A stretch of 64,000 bases of DNA from Prado023 sp963774745 (GTDB lineage: Bacteria > Actinomycetota > Actinomycetes > S36-B12 > CAIYMF01): positions 186,001 through 250,000 of the forward strand of contig CAVZGE010000007.1 in the NCBI GenBank assembly GCA_963774745.1, read 5' to 3'. The translations under genes were made by a program, and so were the position numbers. Numbering within the stretch: position 1 is the first letter of the stretch; every line of letters begins with the position of its first letter. Below, piece after piece: positions 16,879 to 25,560 of this stretch. Under the pieces are notes generated by a model, which did no database searches, was not told the DNA's origin, and worked only from the letters and a program-made list of their open reading frames with translations.

Positions 16879-17349
16879 TCATCCGCGTGGCGACTCCGCG
16901 GCGGCCTTCAGCGCCACGAGCGTCCGGCGGATGTTGCGCAGGTTGTGCTCGTCGCGCGGGCCGGGGATCATCAGCGAACCTGCCGAGCTGAGCAGCCGGC
17001 CACGTCTCCCGTCGCGCCGGTCCACCCAGGTCTCGCTGACCGTGCAGCCCCCATCGGTGGCGGCGATCTCGTAGGACCACGTCGACACGGGGAACGGGCC
17101 GAGATCGACGTCGAACGCGAACGCCCTGCCCCGGTCGGCACTGGTCACCCGGCAGCGCGTGGCCCAGATCCAGGGCCCGCGGCGATTCGTGCCCCAGAAG
17201 GTGTCGCCCACCCCGAGCCGCTCGGCGGCTCCCACGGCGCCGGTCGCCTCCGGGGAGAAGCGTCCCACCGCCGCGACGTCGGCGATCAGGTCATAGACCA
17301 CCCCGGGCTCGGCCGAGATGTGGATCGAGTCGCTGACCATCCTGCCCAT
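16879..17349 (-). CDS. SRPBCC / polyketide cyclase-like protein
   Basis: 156 aa single-domain START/Bet v1-like fold: SIHISAEPGVVYDLIADVAAV at the start, GDTFWGTNRRG in the middle and a long C-terminal helix. Members bind hydrophobic ligands or catalyse cyclisations, and many are of unknown role. A TAGACT -10 (17362-17357, minus strand) ends 7 bases before the ATG, a leaderless pattern. Confidence 0.8.
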   Translation of the reverse strand: MGRMVSDSIHISAEPGVVYDLIADVAAVGRFSPEATGAVGAAERLGVGDTFWGTNRRGPWIWATRCRVTSADRGRAFAFDVDLGPFPVSTWSYEIAATDGGCTVSETWVDRRDGRRGRLLSSAGSLMIPGPRDEHNLRNIRRTLVALKAAAESPRG

Positions 17350-17409
17350 GGCGGGGAGTCTAGGCGGGCACGCTGACCGTGGGCCGCGGCCACGTGCCGG
17401 CCCCCTGCG

Positions 17410-17736
17410 CTACTCCGCGGCCTTCGAGCGCGGGTCCAGCATCGTCAGGGCCATCCGGGAGGGCTCCAGGGCAAGGATCTCGTGGGGCACGCGGGATCCG
17501 ATGTGAACCAGCCCGCCGGGGCTGAGCTCCACATGCTCCCCATCCGCGCCCACGCGCAGGCGACCATCGAGGACCTGCAGGAGGATCGGCACCGCCGCGG
17601 TGTGCTCGGTGAGCTCCTGCCCCTCATCGAAGGAGAACAGGACGACCCTGGCACCCTCCGCCTTCAGCACCGTGCGCGAGACGGTCGACCCGGAGGCCAC
17701 CTCCACCAGCGCGCCCAGTTCAGCGATGTGCTCCAT
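17410..17736 (-). CDS. Small cupin-domain protein
   Basis: 108 aa, one cupin barrel: SFDEGQELTEHTAAVPILLQ for motif 1 and GGLVHIGSRVPHEILA for motif 2, giving two His as potential metal ligands. Such small cupins sit near redox and nitrate genes in several actinobacteria and may bind metal or a small ligand; the role is unknown. A GAAGGAGA site precedes ATG 17736. A striking set of overlapping inverted repeats lies just upstream, and narI ends beyond it, so the gene may be the last cistron after nar or separately controlled. Confidence 0.85.
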   Translation of the reverse strand: MEHIAELGALVEVASGSTVSRTVLKAEGARVVLFSFDEGQELTEHTAAVPILLQVLDGRLRVGADGEHVELSPGGLVHIGSRVPHEILALEPSRMALTMLDPRSKAAE

Positions 17737-17755
17737 GAAGTCTCCTTCGTCGTTG

Positions 17756-17800
17756 CTGGTAGTCGATTCCGACGTATGAATCGACCGGATCGACTACCAG
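17756..17800 (-). promoter_or_regulatory. Overlapping inverted repeats between narI and the cupin gene
   Basis: A 12-bp perfect inverted repeat, CTGGTAGTCGAT (17756-17767) and ATCGACTACCAG (17789-17800), surrounds a second 8-bp one, GTCGATTC (17762-17769) and GAATCGAC (17778-17785). The two share bases, so only one can pair at a time. The layout could be an operator with repeated GTCGAT/ATCGAC half-sites, or an RNA switch or terminator after narI. Confidence 0.6.
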
Positions 17801-17824
17801 CGCCGGGGGGTGAGAGGGGTGGGG

Positions 17825-18562
17825 CTACGAGCCGATCTTCTCCCAGCCGCGGCGGGGGGCGTGACTGCCCTGCTCGTGCGGGCCGCGATCGCGGTAGACG
17901 ACGTAGGGCCGGAAGACGTAGCCGAGCGGCGCGGAGAAGGCGTGGACCAGCCGGGTGAACGGCCAGATCATGAAGACCAGCATCCCGGCGACGGCGTGGA
18001 TGCGGAACGACAGCGGAGCGTCAGCCATGAGCTCCCCCTGCGGCTGGAGGGTGAGGATCGAGCGGAACCACACCGACACGTCCTCGCGGTAGTTGTGCCC
18101 CGCACCGAGCACGCCGGCACCGACCAGCGTGGTCAGGACCCCCAGGCAGATCGCGGCAACCAGGAAGACGTACATCGTCTTGTCGTTCTTCGTGGTGGCG
18201 GCGAAGACCGGACCGACGGTGCGGCGGCGGTAGATCAGCAGCGCGATCCCGATCAGCGTCGCCGCACCCGCGAACAGCCCGAGCCCGACAGCCATGGCGT
18301 GGTACACGCCCTCGGAGATCCCGACCGCCTCGGTCCAGGACTCCGGGACCAGCAGGCCCACGATGTGCCCGCCCACCACGGCGAGCATCCCGAGGTGGAA
18401 CAGGGGGCTGGCGATCCGGATGAGCGTGCGCTCGTAGAGCTGGCTGGAGCGCGTGGTCCAGCCGAACTTGTCGTAGCGGTAGCGCCAGATGGTGCCCACG
18501 ACGAACGTGGTGATCGCCACGTACGGCAGGACGTCCCACAACAGGATCTCGGTGGTGGTCAT
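17825..18562 (-). CDS. narI: Respiratory nitrate reductase gamma subunit (cytochrome b)
   Basis: 245 aa, five predicted membrane helices. The haem-b ligands are expected among His in SPLFHLGMLAVVGGHIVGL and in RIHAVAGM and TRLVHAFSAP, as in the NarI family. It takes electrons from menaquinol and passes them to NarH. ATG 18562 overlaps the narJ stop (ATGA), so the two are translationally coupled. It is the last gene of narGHJI. The narI frame happens to be open upstream through narJ into narH; this has no functional meaning. Confidence 0.95.
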   Translation of the reverse strand: MTTTEILLWDVLPYVAITTFVVGTIWRYRYDKFGWTTRSSQLYERTLIRIASPLFHLGMLAVVGGHIVGLLVPESWTEAVGISEGVYHAMAVGLGLFAGAATLIGIALLIYRRRTVGPVFAATTKNDKTMYVFLVAAICLGVLTTLVGAGVLGAGHNYREDVSVWFRSILTLQPQGELMADAPLSFRIHAVAGMLVFMIWPFTRLVHAFSAPLGYVFRPYVVYRDRGPHEQGSHAPRRGWEKIGS

Positions 18563-19293
18563 CGGCGGGCTCCTGTCGGGGTGAGGCTGGTCGGGAAGGG
18601 TTCGAGGCCGACCTCCTCCACGGGCGGCCCCGAGGCGGCCAGCTCGGCCATCCGCGCGGCCACCTCGCGGGTGACCTCCGGCAGGGTCGCGACAACGGCG
18701 TCCAGCACGTGCGAGTACGCCGACCCGAGGTCGTGCAGCGCCTCGCGCAGCAGCCCGATCGGGGCGGCGTGCTCGGCGAGCAGGGCGTCGCCGGTGACCC
18801 GGTCGCCAACCGCTGCGAACTCCAGGACCACCGCGAGGTGGTCGGGCAGCTCCTCGTTGCCGATCGTGAAACCGCTGGCCTCGTAGGCCTGCTTGAACCG
18901 CAGGATGGCCACGCCACGGTTGCGCGTGTCCCCGTTGGTCCAGTAGGTCAGGAACGGGCACGCGCGGCGCTTCATGTCGAAGATCTCCACGTAGTGCCGC
19001 TGCACGTCGCCGATGGGGATGCCGTCGAGGTGCGCCAGGAACTCCTCCAGCGGGGTTCGGACCGGCTCGGGGAGCTCGGCCACCGCGGCGGCCAGGCCGT
19101 CGAGGCGCTCGAGCAGCGGGCCGTCCGGGTAGGCCAGCAGCCAGGAGCACGCCAGCCGGGTGGCGGCGATGTCGCGCTCGGACATCCCCCGCACCCGGAA
19201 CCCGTCGACCGGCGACTTCGGCCGGCGCAGGCGCAGCGGGAGCCCGAGGAACTCCGACGCCTCCCGGGCGCCCACTCTCGTCAGCGGGGTCAT
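18559..19293 (-). CDS. narJ: Nitrate reductase molybdenum-cofactor assembly chaperone
   Basis: 244 aa from ATG 19293. TorD/NarJ-type all-helical chaperone with LLAYPDGPLLERL, VEIFDMKRRACPFLTYWTNG and TRNRGVAILRF, the conserved NarJ core. It holds NarG until molybdenum cofactor and Fe-S clusters are inserted and is not part of the final enzyme. The first ~36 residues (MTPLTRVGARE...) are basic and less conserved; a later ATG at MSERDIAATR could be the start. The upstream ATG overlaps the stop proposed for narH (TCATGA), which supports the longer form. Confidence 0.92.
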   Translation of the reverse strand: MTPLTRVGAREASEFLGLPLRLRRPKSPVDGFRVRGMSERDIAATRLACSWLLAYPDGPLLERLDGLAAAVAELPEPVRTPLEEFLAHLDGIPIGDVQRHYVEIFDMKRRACPFLTYWTNGDTRNRGVAILRFKQAYEASGFTIGNEELPDHLAVVLEFAAVGDRVTGDALLAEHAAPIGLLREALHDLGSAYSHVLDAVVATLPEVTREVAARMAELAASGPPVEEVGLEPFPTSLTPTGARR

Positions 19294-20968
19294 GACGGCA
19301 CCTCGATCGCTGTCGGCGCGCCGGATGCCGGGCATGCCGAGCGGGACCGCGCCGTCCCAGTTGAGCAGGTTCACCCGGCGCCGCGGCGTCCTCCGTCGGC
19401 ACGTAGGCCTCGGCGGTCTGCCGTGCCTTGAGGGCGTGGAAGTTCTCCACGGCCACCGGCATCGGCCGCCCCGAGGCCTCGCCGAAGGGCCCGGACGCGC
19501 TGAACCCGCCGGGCCCGCCCTCGTAGTCCAGCGAGCAGCCGAGCTCCTCGAGCTCGCGGCCGGCCTCGGCGTGGGCCTTGGGGATCACGTAGCGGTCCTC
19601 GTACTTGGCGATCGCCAGGAGCCGGTACAGCTCGTACACCTCGTCGCCGGTCAGGCCCACGGACTCGGCTATGGACTCGTCGCCCTCGCCGCCGAGGTTG
19701 CGGTCGCGCATGTAGGAGCGCATCGCGGCCAGGGTCGCCAGCGAGCCGAGCACCGGGCCGGGGTCACCGGCGGTGAACAGCTCAGCGAGGTACTCGACCG
19801 GGATCCGCAGGCTGGTCAGCGCCCCGAACAGGGTGTCGGCGTCCTCGGCGTCGTGGCCGGTCTCGCGCAGGGCGTCGACGACCGGCGACAGCGGCGGGAT
19901 GTACCAGACCATCGGCATGGTGCGGTACTCCGGGTGCAGCGGCAGCGCGACCCGGTACTCCTTGGCCAGCTTGTACACCGGCGAGCGACGGGCGGCGTCG
20001 ATCCAGTCCGCGGGGATGCCGTCGCGCTGGGCGGCAGCGACCACCTCCTGGTCGTGCGGGTCGAGGATCAGGTCGAGCTGGGCCTCGTAGAGGTCCTTCT
20101 CATCGGGTGTCGCCGCCGCCGCGGTCACCCGCTCGGCGTCGTAGAGGAAGATCCCGAGGTAGCGCAGCCGGCCCACACAGGTCTCCGAGCACACAGTGGG
20201 CAGCCCGACCTCGATGCGCGGGTAGCACATCGTGCACTTCTCGGCCTTGCCCGTGCGGTGGTTGAAGTAGACCTTCTTGTAGGGGCAGCCGGTGACGCAC
20301 ATGCGCCAGCCGCGGCAGGCGTCCTGGTCGACCAGCACGATGCCGTCCTCGGAGCGCTTGTACATCGCCCCGCTGGGGCAGGCCGCCACGCATGCCGGGT
20401 TCAGGCAGTGCTCGCAGATGCGCGGCAGGTAGAACATGAACGCCTGCTCGAACTCCATCTTCACCCGGTCGCCGACCTGGTCGCGGATCTTGATCACGAT
20501 CGGGTCCTTGGGGGCCAGCTCCGGTCCGCCGCCGAGGTCGTCGTCCCAGTTGGCCGACCAGCGGATCTGCATCGGCTTGCCCGAGATCAGCGACTTCGGC
20601 CGCGCCACCGGCGTGTGCTCCCCGAGGGGTGCCGAGATCAGCGTGTCGTACTCGTAGGTCCACGGCTCGTAGTAGTCGCTCATCTCCGGCAGCACCGGGT
20701 TGGAGAAGATCTTGGTCAGCCGGGAGAACCGGGAGCCCGAGCGCAGCTGCAGCTTGCCGCGCTTGAGCACCCAGCCGCCCTGCCAGCGCTCCTGGTCCTG
20801 GTAGGTCCGCGGATACCCCTGGCCGGGCCGGGTCTCCACGTTGTTGAACCACGCGTACTCCACGCCTGCGCGGTTGGTCCACGCCTGCTTGCAGGTCACC
20901 GAGCAGGTGTGGCACCCGATGCACTTGTCGAGGTTCATCACCATGCCGACCTGGGCCATCACGCGCAT
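19290..20968 (-). CDS. narH: Respiratory nitrate reductase beta subunit, frameshifted at the 3' end
   Basis: Electron-transfer subunit with four Fe-S clusters. Visible motifs: CIGCHTCSVTCK, CEHCLNPACVAACPSG, CRGWRMCVTGCPYKK (the Trp marks the 3Fe-4S cluster) and CTMCYPRIEV with VCSETC. The body is intact for about 530 residues, up to YVPTEDAAAPG. The conserved tail VNLLNWDG then appears in the next frame from 19374, and a sensible end (MPASGAPTAIEVPS, stop at 19292-19290, overlapping narJ ATG) lies in the third frame. Two one-base changes within about 50 bases would restore a normal NarH. As read, the frame stays open into narI, which is not a plausible product. ATG 20968 matches the usual start. 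Confidence 0.85.
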
Positions 20969-20969
20969 C

Positions 20970-23900
20970 TCAGTACTCCACTTCTTGCGCGCGACGGCGG
21001 ATCACGGTGATCTCGTCGCGCTGGTTGCCGGTGGGCCCCAGGTAGTTGAAGGCGAAGCTCAGCTGGGCGTAGCCGCCGACGATGTGCGTCGGCTTGATCA
21101 TCAGCCGGGTCAGCGAGTTGTGGATGCCACCGCGCAGGCCCGAGGTCTCGGTCCGCGGGACGTCCACGGTGCGGTCCTTCGCGTGGTACATGTACACGGT
21201 GCCCGCCGGCATCCGGTGGGACACCACAGCGCGGGCCACCACCACGCCGTTGCGGTTGTAGGCCTCGATCCACTCGTTGTCCTTGACCCCGATCGTCTCG
21301 GCGTCCTCGGGCGACATCCAGATCTCCGGCCCGCCGCGCGACAGCGACAGCATGAACAGGTTGTCCTGGTACTCGGAGTGGATCGACCACTTCGAGTGCG
21401 GGGTCAGGTAGCGCACCGTCACCTCCTTGCCCCGCCCAGTGGTCTGGTCACCGAAGATGCGGTGCATGTTCAGCGGCGGGCGGAAGATCGGCAGGTTCTC
21501 CCCGAGCTCGCTCATCCAGTCGTGGTCGAGGAAGAAGTGCATCCGCCCGGTCAGCGTGTGCCACGGCTTGAGCCGCTCCACGTTGATGGCGAAGGCGGTG
21601 TACCGCCGGCCGCCGTGCTCGGAGCCGGACCACTCCGGGGAGGTGATCACCGGCACCGGACGTGCCTGGGTGTCGGCGAACGTGATCCGCTTGCCGCCCT
21701 CGTCCTCGGCGAGGTCGGCCAGGCGCATGCCCGTGCGCTTCTCCATGTCGCGGAAGCCGTCGACCGCGATCCGGCCGTTGGTGGTGCCGGACAGGGCCAG
21801 GATCGTCTCGCAGGCGTTGACGTCGGTGACCAGCGACGGCCGACCGGCAGCCGGCCCGTCGGGGATCACCCCGTTGACCCGGGCCAGGAGGGCGACCTCG
21901 GGCGTGGGGTCCATGTGCACGCCCTTGGTCAGGGTGCCCAGCTTCTCGACCAGCGGGCCGAGCGCCGACATCTTGGCCCCGATGGCGGTGTAGTCCCGCT
22001 CCACGGCGACGAACTTCGGCGCCGTCACGCCCGGGATGAGGTCCACCTCACCCGTGCGCCAGTCGCGGACCACGCCGCCAGGGACGGCCAGCTCGTCGGG
22101 GGTGTCGTGCTGCAGCGGGACGCTCACGATGTCGGTGCGGGTGTCCAGGACGCCCTTGGCCAGCTCGGAGACCCCGCGGCCGAGGGCCTGGAAGATCTCG
22201 TAGTCGCTCTTGGTCTCCCAGGGCGGGTCGATCGCCGGGGTGAAGGCGTGCACGAACGGGTGCATGTCCGTGCTGGACAGGTCGTGCTTCTCGTACCAGG
22301 TGGCCGCCGGCAGCAGCACGTCGCCGAACAGGCCGGTCGAGGTCATCCGGAAGTCGATGCTGACCAGCAGGTCGAGCTTGCCCTCGGGGGTCTCCGCGCG
22401 CCAGGTCACGTCCTGCGGGCGCAGCTCGTCGGGGGTCTCCTCGGCGCGCACCGCGTTGGCCGTGCCGAGCAGGTGCTTGAGGAAGAACTCGTTGCCCTTG
22501 GAGCTCGAGCCCAGCAGGTTCGCCCGCCAGACGGTGAGCACCCGCGGCCAGTTCTCCGGGGCGTCGGGATCCTCGACGGCGAACTTCAGCTCACCGGACT
22601 TCAGCTTCTCCACCACGTAGTCCGACGGGGCCATCCCTGCGGCCTTGGCGTCCTCAGCGATGGTCAGCGGGTTGCGGTTCAGCGCGGGGAAGCTGGGCAT
22701 CCAGCCCGAGCGCGCCGACTGCGCCAGGGTGTCGATCATCGAGCGCCCCACGAAACGGCCCTCGCCCAGTGGCGAGGCCAGGCCCTCGGCGCCCAGCGCG
22801 TCGTAGCGCCACTGGCCGGTGTTGACGTACCAGAACGCGGTGCCGATCATCTGCCGCGGCGGCCGCGACCAGTCCAGGCCGAAGGCCAGCTGCGCCCATC
22901 CCGTGACGGGACGGCACTTCTCCTGGCCGACGTAGTGCGCCCATCCGCCGCCGTTCACTCCCTGGCAGCCGGTGAGCGTGATCAGGGCCAGGAACGTCCG
23001 GTAGATCGTGTCGGAGTGGAACCAGTGGTTGGTCCCGGCTCCGAGGATGATCATCGAGCGACCGCCGGACTCCTCGGCGTTGGCCGCGAACTCCCGGCCG
23101 ATCCGCTCGGCCATGGCCGCCGGCACGCCGGTGATCTCCTCCTGCCACGCCGGCGTGTAGGGCGCGGGGTCGTCGTAGCCTGTCGGCCACTCGCCCGGGA
23201 GGCCCTCACGACCCACGCCGTACTGGGCGAGCATGAGGTCGTAGACGGTGGTGACCAGCCGCGGGCCGGCTGCCGTGGCCAGCTCAGCCGCGGGCACGCC
23301 GCGGTGGTGGACGCCGCCGCCCTCGCTGCCCTCCTGGCCGACGTCGAAGCGCGGCAGCAGCACCTCGGCGGTGGTCGAGCCGGCCGCCCCGAACAGGCTC
23401 AGGGCCGGGTCGATCCCCTCGAGGTCGAGGTTCCACTTCCCCTCACCCTCGGCCCCGTAGCGGAAGCCCATCGAGCCGTTCGGGATGTGCGGGCGGCCAG
23501 TGGCCGAGTCGACCAGGACGGTCTTGAAGTTGGCGTTCTCGCTGGTGTCGCCCAGGTCCGCCGCGGTGACGAACTTGTCCGGCACGTACGCGCCGTCCTT
23601 CTCGCGCAGCGTGACCAGGAACGGCAGGTCGGAGAACTTCTTCACGTAGTCGACGAACCGCGGCACCTGCCGCTCGATGAAGAACTCCTTGAGGATCACG
23701 TGGCCCATCGCCATGCCCAGGGCGCCGTCGGTGCCCGGGTGCGGGCTCATCCACTCGTCGGCGAACTTCGTGTTGTCGGCGTAGTCCGGGCTGACGGTCA
23801 CGACCTTCTGGCCGCGGTAGCGCGCCTCGGCCATGAAGTGCGCGTCCGGGGTCCGGGTCTGCGGGACGTTCGCGCCCCACATGATCAGGTAGGAGGCGTT

Positions 23901-24659
23901 CCACCAGTCAGCGGACTCCGGCACGTCGGTCTGGTCGCCGAAGACCTGCGGGGAGGCCACCGGGAGGTCGGCGTACCAGTCGTAGAAGCTGAGCATCGCC
24001 CCCCCGATGAGGCTCACGAACCGCGCGCCGGCGGCGTGGCTGGCCATCGACATCGCCGGGATCGGGGAGAACCCGAACACCCGGTCCGGGCCGTGGGCGT
24101 CGATCGTGTGGACATGGGCGGCCGAGATCAGCTCGATCGTCTCCGGCCACGAGGCACGCACCAGGCCGCCCTTGCCGCGGGCCCGCTGGTAGCGGCGGCG
24201 GGTGTCGGGATCGTTGACCACCGCGGCCCACGCCTTCACCGGGTCGCCGCCGTTGGCGGCCTTCGCCGCGCGGTAGGCCTCGAGGAGCACCCCGCGGATG
24301 TAGGGGTAGCGCACGCGCGTGGGCGAGTAGGTGTACCAGGAGAAGGCCGCGCCGCGAGGGCAGCCACGGGGCTCGTACTCCGGGGAGTCGACGCCCACCG
24401 ACGGGTAGTCGGTCTGCTGAGTCTCCCAGGTGATGATCCCGTCCTTGACGTAGACCTTCCACGAGCAGGAGCCGGTGCAGTTGACCCCGTGCGTCGAGCG
24501 CACCACCTTGTCGTGGCTCCACCGGTCACGGTAGAAGGAGTCGGCGTCACGGCCACCGTGCTTGGTCACCGTGCGCAGGTCCGCCGACACCTCCCCCTTG
24601 GCCAGGAACCGGCCGGCGCGGACCAGGAACTCGTCGGTGGCACTCGTGGTCATGATCAC
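20970..24659 (-). CDS. narG: Respiratory nitrate reductase alpha (catalytic) subunit
   Basis: 1229 aa molybdopterin oxidoreductase that reduces nitrate to nitrite at a Mo-bisMGD centre. The N-terminal FS0 cluster motif is HGVNCTGSC (His57, Cys61, Cys65) with a later Cys in RGCPRGAAF; VPESADWWNASYLIMWGANV contains the region of the Asp ligand to Mo. The C-terminal MGD-binding domain (SLTRLMIKPTHIVGGYAQLS) is complete. No twin-arginine signal is seen, so this is the cytoplasm-facing membrane-bound type. GTG 24659 overlaps the upstream regulator stop; ATG 24653 has a better-spaced GAAGAAG and may be the true start. First of narGHJI. Confidence 0.97.
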   Translation of the reverse strand: MIMTTSATDEFLVRAGRFLAKGEVSADLRTVTKHGGRDADSFYRDRWSHDKVVRSTHGVNCTGSCSWKVYVKDGIITWETQQTDYPSVGVDSPEYEPRGCPRGAAFSWYTYSPTRVRYPYIRGVLLEAYRAAKAANGGDPVKAWAAVVNDPDTRRRYQRARGKGGLVRASWPETIELISAAHVHTIDAHGPDRVFGFSPIPAMSMASHAAGARFVSLIGGAMLSFYDWYADLPVASPQVFGDQTDVPESADWWNASYLIMWGANVPQTRTPDAHFMAEARYRGQKVVTVSPDYADNTKFADEWMSPHPGTDGALGMAMGHVILKEFFIERQVPRFVDYVKKFSDLPFLVTLREKDGAYVPDKFVTAADLGDTSENANFKTVLVDSATGRPHIPNGSMGFRYGAEGEGKWNLDLEGIDPALSLFGAAGSTTAEVLLPRFDVGQEGSEGGGVHHRGVPAAELATAAGPRLVTTVYDLMLAQYGVGREGLPGEWPTGYDDPAPYTPAWQEEITGVPAAMAERIGREFAANAEESGGRSMIILGAGTNHWFHSDTIYRTFLALITLTGCQGVNGGGWAHYVGQEKCRPVTGWAQLAFGLDWSRPPRQMIGTAFWYVNTGQWRYDALGAEGLASPLGEGRFVGRSMIDTLAQSARSGWMPSFPALNRNPLTIAEDAKAAGMAPSDYVVEKLKSGELKFAVEDPDAPENWPRVLTVWRANLLGSSSKGNEFFLKHLLGTANAVRAEETPDELRPQDVTWRAETPEGKLDLLVSIDFRMTSTGLFGDVLLPAATWYEKHDLSSTDMHPFVHAFTPAIDPPWETKSDYEIFQALGRGVSELAKGVLDTRTDIVSVPLQHDTPDELAVPGGVVRDWRTGEVDLIPGVTAPKFVAVERDYTAIGAKMSALGPLVEKLGTLTKGVHMDPTPEVALLARVNGVIPDGPAAGRPSLVTDVNACETILALSGTTNGRIAVDGFRDMEKRTGMRLADLAEDEGGKRITFADTQARPVPVITSPEWSGSEHGGRRYTAFAINVERLKPWHTLTGRMHFFLDHDWMSELGENLPIFRPPLNMHRIFGDQTTGRGKEVTVRYLTPHSKWSIHSEYQDNLFMLSLSRGGPEIWMSPEDAETIGVKDNEWIEAYNRNGVVVARAVVSHRMPAGTVYMYHAKDRTVDVPRTETSGLRGGIHNSLTRLMIKPTHIVGGYAQLSFAFNYLGPTGNQRDEITVIRRRAQEVEY

Positions 24660-25447
24660 TTCTTCTTCCGTGGGGACGGGGTCGCTGCCTTCTTGGTCGA
24701 TGCCTTCTGCGTCGCCCTGGGGGCGGGGTCCGACGGCTCAACGGTCCACTCGGGGTCCACGTCCGGGCGGCGCAGGTGGGCCACGCACAGCCCTGGGCGG
24801 GGGAACACGTCGAGGCTGGCCAGCGTGACCGGCTGGGTGGTCCTGGACAGGACCTCACCGAGCAGCTCGGCGTGGATGTCGCAGATGACCGGATGCTCGT
24901 GCACCAGCTCCGCATAGGGACATGCCCGCAGCGTGATCTCGTCGCCGACGGGGTTGCGCACAGCCTCGAAGCCGAAGTCGGTGAGCACCCGGGTCGCCTG
25001 GTCGACAGCAGCCTCGACGGAGTCAGCGGGACCGACATCCGGGCCGGCCTCAGCCCACGTCGCAGCAGCCAGCCGGGCGACGTCCGAGGCGCTGGCCCGG
25101 TCGAGCTCGGAGTCCAGCGCGCGCGCGAGCTCCCGGATCGAGGCTGATGCGGTCCCGGAGTAGAGCCAGTGCGGACGTCCCCGGGTGGATCGCTGGTCCG
25201 GGACACGGGTGATCCGCCCCGAGGCCAGCAGGGCGTCGAGGTGACCGCGGACGGTGTTCGGGTGCAGGCCGACCGCCTCGGCGATCTGCTCGACCCGGAC
25301 GACGTCGTCGGCAGCCTCGATGAACTCCAGGACGGCCGCCCGCGAGTCGCCTCCCGAGGTAGCGGGTCCGGGCCGCGGGCCGCGCACGGAGCCGATCCGC
25401 GCCAGGGCCCGCCCGACCGAGTGCAGGGGGATCGATGTCGCGCTCAC
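24656..25447 (-). CDS. ArnR/SufR-like HTH regulator with probable Fe-S site
   Basis: 263 aa. Residues about 35-95 form a winged helix (LEFIEAADDVVRVEQIAEA, PNTVRGHLDALLASGRI). The C-terminal domain holds three Cys: CPYAELVHEHPVIC (C-x12-C) and one about 31 residues later in PGLCVAHL. SufR uses a similar C-x12-C-xn-C set to bind a 4Fe-4S cluster, and ArnR of Corynebacterium is an Fe-S repressor of narKGHJI. It ends in a Lys-rich tail (STKKAATPSPRKKK). The gene overlaps narG and is divergent from narK, so it probably represses both under oxygen or NO conditions; this is inference. GTG 25447 initiates. Confidence 0.85.
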   Translation of the reverse strand: MSATSIPLHSVGRALARIGSVRGPRPGPATSGGDSRAAVLEFIEAADDVVRVEQIAEAVGLHPNTVRGHLDALLASGRITRVPDQRSTRGRPHWLYSGTASASIRELARALDSELDRASASDVARLAAATWAEAGPDVGPADSVEAAVDQATRVLTDFGFEAVRNPVGDEITLRACPYAELVHEHPVICDIHAELLGEVLSRTTQPVTLASLDVFPRPGLCVAHLRRPDVDPEWTVEPSDPAPRATQKASTKKAATPSPRKKK

Positions 25448-25481
25448 GGGGCATGTCTACCACATAAACACGGACGTGGGA

Positions 25482-25554
25482 ATAAACCCGGGGTCTATGT
25501 TTGACGGTGTGATCAAAGGGTGTAGCGTGCGCCTCGTCACCACCTGAAGGAGGC
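25482..25554 (+). promoter_or_regulatory. narK promoter, candidate operator and ribosome site
   Basis: A -35 TTGACG (25501-25506), a 16-base spacer and a -10 TAGCGT (25523-25528) form a good promoter; GAAGGAGG (25547-25554) is the ribosome site for ATG 25561. Just upstream of the -35 an imperfect palindrome ATAAACC-CGG-GGTCTAT (25482-25498, one mismatch) is in an A+T-rich patch shared with the divergent regulator, and is a reasonable operator for it. Confidence 0.6.
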
Positions 25555-25560
25555 AGCACC

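Noticed and set aside
17825..20968. Single 1047-codon frame joining narH to narI
   Set aside because: The middle part translates narJ out of frame into Arg/Pro/Ala-rich nonsense. The real narJ is intact in another frame, so this is not a NarH-NarI fusion.
20841..24917. 1358-codon plus-strand open frame over narG
   Set aside because: Antisense of narG in a very high-GC genome, where stop-free antisense frames are common. No domain is recognisable.
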